Source: Anaerozeibacter sp031551775 (GTDB lineage: Bacteria; Bacillota; Clostridia; Christensenellales; Aristaeellaceae). Taken from it: 31,618 nt of DNA. A program made the position numbers and the translations under genes. Below, piece after piece: positions 1 through 7,269 of the stretch; position 1 is the stretch's first letter, and each line of letters opens with the position of its first letter. Where the stretch lies: the NCBI GenBank assembly GCA_031551775.1, contig JAVBND010000011.1:1-31618 (forward strand), in the 5' to 3' direction. The notes beneath the pieces are model-generated. The model was given only the letters and a program-made list of their open reading frames with translations, ran no database searches and had not been told where the DNA came from.

Positions 1-143
1 GCCTTCCTTCCTTATTTTTCCATAGTTTTTTCTGGTGGGATTTCCATTCCAATTGCATCCAATTGCGCGGATAGAGCGTCTAAGGTTCGTTGGGCGCGCA
101 AAACGGAACAATGAGCCCTGCTCACGGAAAGGAGCGATACCCC
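1..143. other. Non-coding leader at window edge
   Basis: No gene is visible in this 143-base stretch. It ends in a good ribosome binding site (AAGGAG near 128-133) for the secreted protein that follows. An in-frame ATG exists at 90, but starting there would put a polar segment ahead of the signal peptide, so the region is taken as untranslated. No convincing promoter hexamer pair was found; the promoter may lie upstream of the window. Confidence 0.5.
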
Positions 144-857
144 ATGAAACACCCGGTAAAAAAATGCCTGCTGATCGCGCTGGCTCTGGTGATGACGTGT
201 CTGCCCGTGCTCAGCCATGCGGAATACTTCGAGAACACCCCATGGGTTATGGTCGAAGGCATATGGTACTATCAGGATCTCGACGGCACGACGTACACCT
301 ATGACCCCTACGGGCTGACCTTGCCCCCGGATGAGAGCGGCATGGTCTACCCGGCCGTGCCGCCCACATCTGAACCCGAACCCGAACCGATGGTCATCGA
401 AGAAATTGAGGAAATTGACGAGGAAGCGTTCATCAGCGATGATCTTAACCCCGTCGATCCCGAGGACCCCGTCGATCCCGAAGCGCCCGTCGATCCCGAA
501 GCGCCCGTCGATCCCGAGGAACCGGTCGATCCCGAAGCGCCCGTCGATCCCGAGGAACCGGTCGATCCCGAAGCGCCCGTCGATCCCGAGGAACCGACTG
601 AGCGCGAGCTTACCGTATCGATCTATGTGGCCTACGCGGGCGATGAGCCCCAGTATGGCAATACAATTCAATTGCTGTCCACGGTACTGGGCGCGCTTGA
701 AGGCGAATCCCTCGCTTATCAGTGGCAGTACGCGAATGGCGGCGGCTGGCAGGATGTGCCGGACGCGAACGGGAACACGTATGAATATGTGCTTGACGAA
801 GAAAATGTCAACTATACCTGGCGCCTGGTGGTCACGCCCGCCCCAGTGAACGGCTAA
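144..857 (+). CDS. Secreted protein with VDPE-x-P repeats and Ig-like C-terminus
   Basis: A 237-residue secreted protein that I cannot assign to a named family. The chosen ATG follows AAGGAG by about ten bases and opens a classical signal peptide (MKHPVKK, then a hydrophobic stretch, cleavage probably after SHA near residue 25). Residues 104-151 are eight perfect-length copies of the hexapeptide VDPE[D/A/E]P, preceded by Glu/Asp-rich and Pro/Glu-rich segments, which probably makes an extended acidic stalk. Residues about 153-237 contain a YQWQ core typical of bacterial Ig-like or cell-adhesion modules. There is no C-terminal LPxTG-type signal or membrane anchor, so it is either released or held non-covalently. 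It lies 15 bases upstream of a sortase B fusion gene and probably shares its transcript; a joint role at the cell surface is inferred. Confidence 0.8.
   Translation: MKHPVKKCLLIALALVMTCLPVLSHAEYFENTPWVMVEGIWYYQDLDGTTYTYDPYGLTLPPDESGMVYPAVPPTSEPEPEPMVIEEIEEIDEEAFISDDLNPVDPEDPVDPEAPVDPEAPVDPEEPVDPEAPVDPEEPVDPEAPVDPEEPTERELTVSIYVAYAGDEPQYGNTIQLLSTVLGALEGESLAYQWQYANGGGWQDVPDANGNTYEYVLDEENVNYTWRLVVTPAPVNG
453..596 (+). repeat. Eight tandem 18-bp coding repeats
   Basis: Eight in-frame 18-bp units, each starting GTCGATCCC (one GTCGATCCCGAG.. and one GTCGATCCCGAA.. type plus GGTCGATCCC junction variants), encode VDPExP. From the fourth unit on, the EEP and EAP versions alternate strictly, which suggests expansion of a 36-bp dimer by slippage or recombination. 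Copy number is likely to vary between strains (inference). Confidence 0.9.
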
Positions 858-872
858 GGGAGGAGAATGACG

Positions 873-2813
873 ATGAAACGCAAACTGACGCTGTTCCTTG
901 CGCTCATGATGGCGGCGCTGTTCTGCCTGACGCCGATGGGCGCGATGGGTGAAAGCGCGGTATCCAACGAAGTGAAGATCACGCCGCCGACGCCCGTGCC
1001 GATTGGCCCGGACTTGACGATGTATCTGTCGCTGACGCCCGAGACCGTCGCGCCCGGCAGCACCATGGTATGCCTGTTGCAACTTTCCAACGGCGGCTCA
1101 CCGGTCACGGGCAAGACGGTCTATCTCCAACTGCCCGCGGGTTTTGTGCCGGTCAACCCCGAAGTGCTCAACTATGATTCCGCGACCAACATGGTTGCTT
1201 GGGCCCCCCCGTTGGTTGGCACCAATGAAACCGTGTCGCTGGCGATTGACGTCGAGGTGCCGGAACTCGCCACCGGCGGCAGCCTGTACACCTTCAACGC
1301 CATGGTTGACGACAAGACCGCAAGCGCCAGCGTGACCGTCGCGGATACGACGCTAAGCCTCTCGATCCGCTCGACCGTCAAGTACGCCGAGCCCGGCGAC
1401 GCGGTGCTGTACACCATTGGCCTCAAAAACACCGGCTTGGTAAACGCGACGGGTCTTGCGGTAAGCAATGAAGTGCCTGGCGGCATGTGGATTGATCCCG
1501 CGTCGATCGGGAGCGGCGGCCATGTGGCGGACGGCATAATCAGCTGGAACGTGGACCTGGCTGCGGGCCAGACGCTTCAGCTCAAATTCCTGGGCGTGAT
1601 TCCCGAGACGGCGGTCGAGGGCGACGTGTTCATCAACACCGTCGAGGCAGCGGGTCTGATCGCGCTTTCGTCGGTAACCGTGTATGAGCCCGAGCCCGAA
1701 CTGTCCATTTCCAAGAAGGTCAACAACCGCACGCCCGCGCCGGGCACGACGGTGAAGTACACCATCACGGTCAAGAACACGGGCGGCGCGGATGCGTATG
1801 ACGTGGAAGTGTTGGACGAACTGCCGGAGGAACTTGAGATCAACCGCCGCTCGATCACCCATGGCGGATCGTATTCCTCAAGATATGATGAGATCAACTG
1901 GACGATCGACGTGCCCGCGTACGACAAGGTGACGCTGACCTTCACCGCCTATGTGCCCGATTGGACGGAAGACGGCGACGTGTTGGTCAACTACGCGCGC
2001 ATCTACGGCGTGGGCCGAGCCAAGGCGACGATGACCGTGACCGAGGGCGCGGTGCCCAAGACCGGCTATGGCGACGTGGTGCCCGCCGCCTGGGGCGCTG
2101 AGGCCCCGGCCAGCAAGACCGCCGCCCAACCCGCCGCGGCCGGCGCACAAGTGGGTGATATCGCCGAAGTTCCGCTGCCGCCCGTGATCGAGGCTTTTGG
2201 CGAACTCTACGCCAAGAACAACGACCTCGTGGGGTATCTCAAGGTGAACACACAGGTGGACCTGCCCATCGTGCAAGCGGACAACAACGATTTTTATATG
2301 GTTCGCAATTTCGACAAGCGGGATGACGAGGCGGGCGCGCTGTTTCTCGACGAGCGCACTCACCTCTTCCCCTCCGACCGGCACCTGATGATCTACGGCC
2401 ACAACATGAAAAACGGCGCCATGTTTGGGCGGCTCGCCGAGTTTCGCTCGTTGAGCTACCTTCAGGCCAACCCCACCTTCACCTTCCAGGCGGTGTACGA
2501 TCCCGAACCCACCACCTACGCCATCGTGGCGGTAATCGATGCGTCGATGGACGAAGGCAACAAAGACTATCTCAAGGTGCGCCGCCCGAACTTTGACGAT
2601 GAGGCGGACGCCAAGGCATTCATCGATGACCTTAAGGGCCGCTCGTACTTTAGCGTTCCGATAGAATGGGACGAAACCGACAAGATCCTCTCGCTGATCA
2701 CCTGCTCGTATATTCAGGACAACGGAAGGCTGCTCGTGGTCGGACGGCCCCTGCGCGAAGGCGAGACGGTAGAATCGGTGACGGCGCTCATGGCGGGCAC
2801 GGCGGTCAGGTAA
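873..2813 (+). CDS. Class B sortase fused to DUF11-type repeats
   Basis: A 646-residue exported protein. ATG 873 is preferred over ATG 867 because GGAGG at 859-863 then lies nine bases upstream. A signal peptide (MKRKLTLF plus hydrophobic core, end near residue 26) is followed by three beta-rich repeats at about 48-155, 159-270 and 276-390; the last two carry the DUF11 hallmarks (pGdxvxYtixlkNtG, x-N-x-V-P, GxxixWxv). A linker with VPKTG at 394-398 leads to a sortase domain at about 443-646. The sortase has YGHNM with His510, LITCSY with Cys611 and NGRLLVVGR with Arg619, the His-Cys-Arg triad of class B transpeptidases, which cleave a sorting motif and attach proteins to peptidoglycan or pili. 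Fusion of substrate-like repeats and enzyme in one chain is unusual. No C-terminal membrane helix is seen, so membrane attachment would rely on an uncleaved signal peptide. Confidence 0.88.
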   Translation: MKRKLTLFLALMMAALFCLTPMGAMGESAVSNEVKITPPTPVPIGPDLTMYLSLTPETVAPGSTMVCLLQLSNGGSPVTGKTVYLQLPAGFVPVNPEVLNYDSATNMVAWAPPLVGTNETVSLAIDVEVPELATGGSLYTFNAMVDDKTASASVTVADTTLSLSIRSTVKYAEPGDAVLYTIGLKNTGLVNATGLAVSNEVPGGMWIDPASIGSGGHVADGIISWNVDLAAGQTLQLKFLGVIPETAVEGDVFINTVEAAGLIALSSVTVYEPEPELSISKKVNNRTPAPGTTVKYTITVKNTGGADAYDVEVLDELPEELEINRRSITHGGSYSSRYDEINWTIDVPAYDKVTLTFTAYVPDWTEDGDVLVNYARIYGVGRAKATMTVTEGAVPKTGYGDVVPAAWGAEAPASKTAAQPAAAGAQVGDIAEVPLPPVIEAFGELYAKNNDLVGYLKVNTQVDLPIVQADNNDFYMVRNFDKRDDEAGALFLDERTHLFPSDRHLMIYGHNMKNGAMFGRLAEFRSLSYLQANPTFTFQAVYDPEPTTYAIVAVIDASMDEGNKDYLKVRRPNFDDEADAKAFIDDLKGRSYFSVPIEWDETDKILSLITCSYIQDNGRLLVVGRPLREGETVESVTALMAGTAVR

Positions 2814-2830
2814 ACTCAAAACAGGTTGTC

Positions 2831-3508
2831 TTACGCCTTTTTCTTGTTGAGCCAATTAAAGCAGAAGGTTGCCAGTACGCTGCCCGCCAGCGGGCCCACG
2901 ATGAAGATCCACAGGCTTGACAGGGCTTGCCCGCCCGCGCACAGCGCCGGACCGATGGAACGCGCCGGGTTGACCGAGGTGCCGGTCAGCGGAATGCCCA
3001 CGATGTGCACAAACGTCAGCGTCAGGCCGATCACGAGGCCGGCCACGCTGCCCTTGCGCTCGTCGCTGGTCACGCCGAGAATGGTGAAGATGAAGATGAA
3101 GGTCAGCACGACTTCGGTGATGAGCGCGCCGCCGATGCCGCCCGCGTTCGCGATGCCGTTGGAACCGAGTCCGCCGGTCAGGTCCTGGATGCCCAGGCCC
3201 ACGAACACGCGCAGCAGGCCCGCCGCCATAATCGCGCCCGCGATCTGAACCACAATGTAGCCGGCCAGTTCATTCGCCTTGAGCTTGCCGGAAAGCCACA
3301 TGGCAAGCGATACCGCGGGGTTGAGGTGGCAGCCGGAAATGCCGCCGATCACGTAGGCCATGGCGACAATCGAAAGCCCGAACGCCAGCGCTACAGCCAG
3401 GTGCCCGCCCGCCGGATCGCAGCCGAGGAAGATGGCGCTGCCACAACCCATAAAGGTCAATACGAAGGTGCCGATGAGTTCCGCCGCGTACTTCTTGGTG
3501 TTGTTCAT
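2831..3508 (-). CDS. aqpZ: AqpZ-type aquaporin
   Basis: A 225-residue channel of the MIP family, near the usual 230 residues. ATG 3508 is chosen because AAGGGTG lies just upstream; an ATG seven codons earlier has no such site. Six membrane helices and two half-helices are evident, with NPA motifs at 63-65 (HLNPAVS) and 180-182 (SVNPARS). The aromatic/arginine filter positions read Phe43, His168, Thr177 and Arg183 with the same spacing as in E. coli AqpZ, so water rather than glycerol selectivity is expected. It sits 89 bases downstream of the feo operon on the same strand and ends 17 bases from the converging sortase gene without a visible terminator between them. Confidence 0.93.
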   Translation of the reverse strand: MNNTKKYAAELIGTFVLTFMGCGSAIFLGCDPAGGHLAVALAFGLSIVAMAYVIGGISGCHLNPAVSLAMWLSGKLKANELAGYIVVQIAGAIMAAGLLRVFVGLGIQDLTGGLGSNGIANAGGIGGALITEVVLTFIFIFTILGVTSDERKGSVAGLVIGLTLTFVHIVGIPLTGTSVNPARSIGPALCAGGQALSSLWIFIVGPLAGSVLATFCFNWLNKKKA

Positions 3509-3547
3509 GTGCTTCACCCTTTGTTTCATTAATTGGTCACCCGCGTT

Positions 3548-3576
3548 ATGTTACCACATTTATGCCACAAATACAA
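3548..3576 (-). promoter_or_regulatory. Candidate promoter of the aquaporin gene
   Basis: On the minus strand TTGTAT (3571-3576) and TAACAT (3548-3553) are separated by 17 bases and lie about 40 bases upstream of the aqpZ start. Both hexamers are four out of six matches to the sigma-A consensus, so this is only a candidate. Without it, aqpZ would be read from the feo promoter. Confidence 0.4.
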
Positions 3577-3597
3577 GCGACATATGCCGCAATCCCA

Positions 3598-3774
3598 CTA
3601 TTTCCGCTTCCGTGACGGCCTCTTGCCGCACGAACCCGCGCAAGAACCCGAATACGGGCAATTGTCGCAGGCGCTCAGCCCGGAGGTCTTTATGAAGCGC
3701 GAAAGGCGGAAAATCAATATGAAAGCCGCCGCCGCCACGACCGCGCCCGCGATGATATAACCCAGAACATGCAT
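3598..3774 (-). CDS. FeoB-associated Cys-rich membrane peptide
   Basis: A 58-residue gene. Its ATG overlaps the feoB stop codon by one base (TGATG at 3772-3776), which implies translational coupling. The product has one N-terminal membrane helix (residues 3-23, GYIIAGAVV onward), then a short cytoplasmic segment with Cys36, Cys39, Cys45 and Cys49, and a basic tail (KRPSRKRK). This matches the small FeoB-associated Cys-rich protein family that follows feoB in many Firmicutes. Its role is not settled; metal handling or stabilising FeoB at the membrane are the usual proposals. A longer reading in another frame over the same bases is a shadow. Confidence 0.85.
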   Translation of the reverse strand: MHVLGYIIAGAVVAAAAFILIFRLSRFIKTSGLSACDNCPYSGSCAGSCGKRPSRKRK

Positions 3775-5930
3775 CAGAATCCGAGCAACCTCCCAACCTG
3801 ATAGACGAGAAGCGTTACGATGTACGCCGCGCCCAGCTCAAGCGCGATTGCCATCAGCGTGTACTTGCGCGAATGCATCTCGCGCCGAAGCGCCGCGACA
3901 GCCGCCACGCACGGCGTGTACAGCAGGATGAACACCAGGAACGAATACGCGGAAAGGGGCGTAAAGTGGCCGGTTAAAATGCCCGCCAACTGTGTGGTGT
4001 CGCCCGCCGAGTACAGAACTTGCAGCGTTGAGACCACCGCTTCCTTCGCGACCAGGCCGCTCAGAAGCGCCACGCCCTTCTCCCATTCGCCAAAGCCCAG
4101 GGGCCTGAAAATGGGGGAGATAAAGGCGCCAAGCCGCCCGAAGATGCTGACCGCCGAATCTGTCACATACTGAAACGACGGGGAAAAGCTCTGCATGAAC
4201 CAGATGAGGACGCTCATCGCAAAGATCAGCGTGCCCGCGCGCGTCAGGAAGTCCTTCGCCCTGTCCCAAAGGCGGCGCAGGACGTTGACCGGCGTCGGCC
4301 AGCGGTAGGGCGGCAGCTCCATCACGAAGGGCGTATCGCCTTCGCGAAAGGTTGTCTTGCGAAGCGCCAGCCCGCACAGGACCATGATCAGCATGCCCAA
4401 GAGGTACAGGCTCAGAACCACCGCCGCCTGGCCCCTGCCAAAAAACGCCGCCGTGAACAAACCATACACAGGAAGCCGCGCGCCGCAGGACATGAAGGGC
4501 GTCAGCATGATGGTCATGCGCCGGTCGCGCTCGTTTTCTACGCCCCGGGCCGCGATGATCGCCGTGGTCGTGCAGCCAAACCCCATGAGCATGGGTATAA
4601 AGGAGCGGCCCGAGAGCCCCATCCGCCTAAGCAGCTTGTCGGTGATGAAAGCGGCCCGCGCCATGTAGCCTGAATCCTCGAGGATCGACATAAACAGGAA
4701 GATGAGCAGGATCTGCGGCAGGAACACAAGCACGCCGCCCACGCCCGCGACCACGCCGTCGAGCAGGAGAGACGCCACCCAGTCGCTTGCGTGGATGGCG
4801 GTCAGACCCATTTCCACCGCGCCCGCGAGATAATCGCCGATCAGCGTTTCCATGAGGCCGGTCAAGAAGCTGCCCACCGGGCCGAATGTCAAAAGAAACA
4901 TAAGCGCCATGACAGCCAGAAAGATGGGGAACGCGAGGTACTTGTTCATGAGCACGCGGTCGATCTTCTGCGACACGTCCGCGTGCACATCACCCGAGCG
5001 CACGAAGCCGGACTCGCGAAGCGCGCGCTCGATCATGCGGTAGCGGCAGTCGGCCATCAGCGTCAGCCCGTCAATGCCGGGATGTACCTCGCGCCCGCGT
5101 TCCACGTAGCCGCCCACAGCCTTTCGAATCGCCGCTTTCTGATCGGCGGTCAGGTAGGCCGCGTTGTAGATGGTCTCGTCGCCTTCGAGCAACTTCAGCG
5201 CCACCCAATTTACCGGCGGCGCGTAGTCCTCGTCGCCCTCGTCCTCATATCCGCCGATGTGCGCGTGGCGGGCCTTGGGCGAATGGTCGTCGTCGCGCCC
5301 CGTCGCGTCGCGGTGGTCGTGGTGCTCGGTTTCGTCAAACGCCGAGTGCGAACCCGCGCCGCCAAGCGCCGCCACAATTTCCGCGACCGCAAGGCGCGTG
5401 GAGGCGTCATAGCGCGCGACAGGCGAGGTGGCTCCGGGATTGTGCGCCTGATCATGTATGGCCGCAAAAAGCTGGTCAAAGCCCTGCCGCTTCTTGGCCG
5501 AGATGGGGACAACCGGCGCGCCCAGGAGCCCCGACAGCTTCGCGCAGTCAATCCTGCCGCCGTGGCGCGTGACTTCATCCATCAGGTTGAGCGCGACGAC
5601 GATGGGCCGCTCAAGCTCCATCAACTGAAGCGTCAGGTACAAATTGCGTTCAAGGTTTGTCGCGTCCACGATGTTGAGCACGACATCCGGGCTGTGTTGG
5701 GCGATAAAATGGCGGGTTATGTTTTCTTCAATCGAATAGGGCGAGAGCGAGTAGACGCCGGGCAGATCGACCAGGAGCGCCTGATCGCTCTCAATCTCAA
5801 AGCGCGCTTCCTTGCGCTCAACCGTCACGCCCGGCCAGTTGCCAACGTATTGATTCGAACCGGTCAGCGCGTTGAACAGCGTGGTCTTGCCGCTGTTGGG
5901 GTTGCCCGCAAGCGCGATGGTGATGTTCAT
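3774..5930 (-). CDS. feoB: Ferrous iron transporter FeoB
   Basis: A 718-residue inner-membrane iron(II) transporter with a cytosolic G-protein domain. G1 is GNPNSGKTT (9-17), G3 is DLPGVYS (55-61), G4 is NLMD (115-118) and SAK (144-146) is G5. The two gate modules and the core follow: FLPQILLIFLFMSILEDSGYMAR-type region (read in parts) and the GCTTTAI and GLVAKE motifs are present. The start overlaps the feoA stop (ATGA, 5927-5930). An unusual His/Asp/Glu-rich insertion lies at residues about 194-238, between the GTPase domain and the NWVALKLLEGDE motif; it contains HHDHRD, DDDHS and HAH clusters. Length is close to the family norm despite this insert. Confidence 0.97.
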   Translation of the reverse strand: MNITIALAGNPNSGKTTLFNALTGSNQYVGNWPGVTVERKEARFEIESDQALLVDLPGVYSLSPYSIEENITRHFIAQHSPDVVLNIVDATNLERNLYLTLQLMELERPIVVALNLMDEVTRHGGRIDCAKLSGLLGAPVVPISAKKRQGFDQLFAAIHDQAHNPGATSPVARYDASTRLAVAEIVAALGGAGSHSAFDETEHHDHRDATGRDDDHSPKARHAHIGGYEDEGDEDYAPPVNWVALKLLEGDETIYNAAYLTADQKAAIRKAVGGYVERGREVHPGIDGLTLMADCRYRMIERALRESGFVRSGDVHADVSQKIDRVLMNKYLAFPIFLAVMALMFLLTFGPVGSFLTGLMETLIGDYLAGAVEMGLTAIHASDWVASLLLDGVVAGVGGVLVFLPQILLIFLFMSILEDSGYMARAAFITDKLLRRMGLSGRSFIPMLMGFGCTTTAIIAARGVENERDRRMTIMLTPFMSCGARLPVYGLFTAAFFGRGQAAVVLSLYLLGMLIMVLCGLALRKTTFREGDTPFVMELPPYRWPTPVNVLRRLWDRAKDFLTRAGTLIFAMSVLIWFMQSFSPSFQYVTDSAVSIFGRLGAFISPIFRPLGFGEWEKGVALLSGLVAKEAVVSTLQVLYSAGDTTQLAGILTGHFTPLSAYSFLVFILLYTPCVAAVAALRREMHSRKYTLMAIALELGAAYIVTLLVYQVGRLLGF

Positions 5931-6184
5931 TGTTTCGCGCCTCCCCTTAATACCATGATCTGGCGCGCGTCTTCCTCGCGCAGCGTCAGCGTATAACCGC
6001 GCAAACGTATCTCAATCGGGTCGCCAAGCGGCGCGCGGCGCGATATTTGAAGCCTCGTACCCGGCGTAATCCCCATCTCCACCAACCGCCGCTTGGTGCG
6101 CCCTTCCACATCGATTCGTTCGACAATTCCATCCTCATCGTTCCTGAGCGCGCTGAGCATGACCAAACCACGCCGGGCATCCAT
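5927..6184 (-). CDS. feoA: Ferrous iron transport protein FeoA
   Basis: An 85-residue cytosolic SH3-like protein that assists FeoB. ATG 6184 is chosen because a strong G-rich site (AAGGGGGGG) ends a few bases upstream; an ATG ten codons earlier has no such site. Family features include RLVEMGITPGT in the middle, the APLGDPIEIRLRG strand pair and YTLTLRE near the C-terminus. It is the first gene of the operon feoA-feoB-Cys-rich peptide, downstream of an operator-bearing promoter. Confidence 0.95.
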   Translation of the reverse strand: MDARRGLVMLSALRNDEDGIVERIDVEGRTKRRLVEMGITPGTRLQISRRAPLGDPIEIRLRGYTLTLREEDARQIMVLRGGAKQ

Positions 6185-6210
6185 CTTAAGCCCCCCCTTG
6201 GTGTCAGTTA

Positions 6211-6232
6211 GCAAGATATAACCTTATCTTGC
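6211..6232. promoter_or_regulatory. Palindromic operator at the feo start site
   Basis: GCAAGATA (6211-6218), six spacer bases (TAACCT) and TATCTTGC (6225-6232) form a perfect 8+8 inverted repeat abutting the -10 hexamer. Location over the expected transcription start of an iron uptake operon fits a metal-dependent repressor such as Fur or a DtxR/IdeR-type protein. The arms match neither consensus exactly, so the regulator is not assigned. Confidence 0.7.
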
Positions 6233-6261
6233 ATCATATCGCAAGCACGTCCCTTTGTAAA
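6233..6261 (-). promoter_or_regulatory. feo operon promoter
   Basis: On the minus strand TTTACA (6256-6261) and TATGAT (6233-6238) are separated by exactly 17 bases, a strong sigma-A-type promoter about 50 bases upstream of the feoA start. The bases immediately after the -10 hexamer form a perfect palindrome, so transcription would begin inside it. Confidence 0.8.
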
Positions 6262-6328
6262 TGACTTTGCCCCGTTAAACTTCATTGAAGAGCGCGGTGC
6301 TGAGGTTTCGCGCTTAACGGTGAAGGGT

Positions 6329-6334
6329 TATAAT
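6329..6334 (+). promoter_or_regulatory. Candidate -10 element for the kinase-mnmG operon
   Basis: A perfect TATAAT lies 30 bases before the sugar kinase start. Seventeen bases further upstream only TTTCGC is found, a poor -35 element, so the promoter would be weak or need an activator. Confidence 0.4.
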
Positions 6335-6363
6335 GAAGGGCAACAACACGCGGAGGGCGCAAG

Positions 6364-7269
6364 ATGGACATCGTAACACTAACGCTCAACCCCTGCGTCG
6401 ATCGGACGGAGTGGGTCAAGGATTTCGGAAGAGAGCCGGACCGGGTGGAGTTCCAATCCGGCGGCAAGGGCATCAACATGGCGCGCGTGCTTGCGGCGCT
6501 TGGCGCTTCATGCGCCGCCGTCGCGCCTTACGGCGGCGCGGATGGCGAGCGGTTTGCCTTGCTCGCGCGCAGCGAGGGCGTGAACCTGACGGGCATTGCG
6601 ATTCAAGGCAATACGCGCACGGTCCTTACGCAGGTGCGCTTATGCGACATGGCTCAGTCGGTCCGCTTCGGCGCGCCGCCCGAGATGACGGAGGATGAGG
6701 CGCAGGCGCTGTACCGCGCGGTTGACGCGCTGCTTCCGGGCGCAAAGCTGTTGGTCGTGGGCGGCTCGGCATGCTCGGCGCACGCGGCGCAGGCCGGAAA
6801 GCGCCTGATTGCGCGCGCGAAAGCGCTTCACGTAAAAACACTGCTCGACGCGAGCGGCCTCATGCTCGATCTGGGCGCGGAGGCGCTGCCCGACATGATC
6901 AAACCCAACCAACAAGAGCTTGCCCAATTGGCGGGGCGCGATATACCCGCGGGAATGGAAGAACAAGCGGCCGGCGAACTGATCGCGCGCGGCATCAAGC
7001 GCGTGCTGGTATCCCTTGGCGAAGCGGGCGCGGCGCTCTTTACCGAAAGCGGCGCGATCTACTGCCCCGCGCCGCGCGTTCATGCGGTCAATGCCGTGGG
7101 CTCGGGCGACAGCTTCGTGGCGGGCTATATTTACGCCTCGCTCAAAGGCGCGAACGAATACGCGGCGCTCTCATACGCATGCGCGGCAGGCGCGGCCAAC
7201 GCGCGCGTGTTTCCGGCGGCGCGGGTCACAAAACGCGAAATTGAAGAGATATCGGGGTTTGGCCTATGA
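6364..7269 (+). CDS. PfkB-family sugar kinase (1-phosphofructokinase-like)
   Basis: A 301-residue ribokinase-superfamily enzyme. GGAGG at 6352-6356 precedes the ATG. The N-terminus (TLNPCVDRT) and the glycine-rich QSGGKGINMARVL segment are those of the 1-phosphofructokinase/tagatose-6-phosphate kinase subgroup. The C-terminal signature NAVGSGDSFVAGY (about 243-255) carries the catalytic base Asp249 and anion hole GSGD. Likely reaction is ATP-dependent phosphorylation of fructose 1-phosphate or tagatose 6-phosphate; which one cannot be decided here, since no PTS or other sugar genes are adjacent. The stop overlaps the mnmG start (ATGA), an odd pairing of sugar metabolism and tRNA modification. 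Confidence 0.88.
   Translation: MDIVTLTLNPCVDRTEWVKDFGREPDRVEFQSGGKGINMARVLAALGASCAAVAPYGGADGERFALLARSEGVNLTGIAIQGNTRTVLTQVRLCDMAQSVRFGAPPEMTEDEAQALYRAVDALLPGAKLLVVGGSACSAHAAQAGKRLIARAKALHVKTLLDASGLMLDLGAEALPDMIKPNQQELAQLAGRDIPAGMEEQAAGELIARGIKRVLVSLGEAGAALFTESGAIYCPAPRVHAVNAVGSGDSFVAGYIYASLKGANEYAALSYACAAGAANARVFPAARVTKREIEEISGFGL

Noticed and set aside
12..1082. Long minus-strand open frame opposite the repeat protein, with its own internal repeats
   Set aside because: Its repeats are the mirror of the VDPExP units; the plus strand has signal peptides, ribosome binding sites and recognised domains.
1878..2855. 325-codon minus-strand frame opposite the sortase
   Set aside because: Shadow created by GC-rich codons; low-complexity His/Arg/Gly composition, no start site, opposite a clear sortase domain.
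3560..3796. 78-codon minus-strand frame at the end of feoB
   Set aside because: It covers the Cys-rich FeoB-associated peptide in a different frame, with Gly/Arg-rich low-complexity sequence; the coupled 58-codon frame has the family features.
4791..5996. 401-codon plus-strand frame opposite feoB
   Set aside because: Arg/His-rich shadow with no ribosome binding site; feoB is unambiguous.
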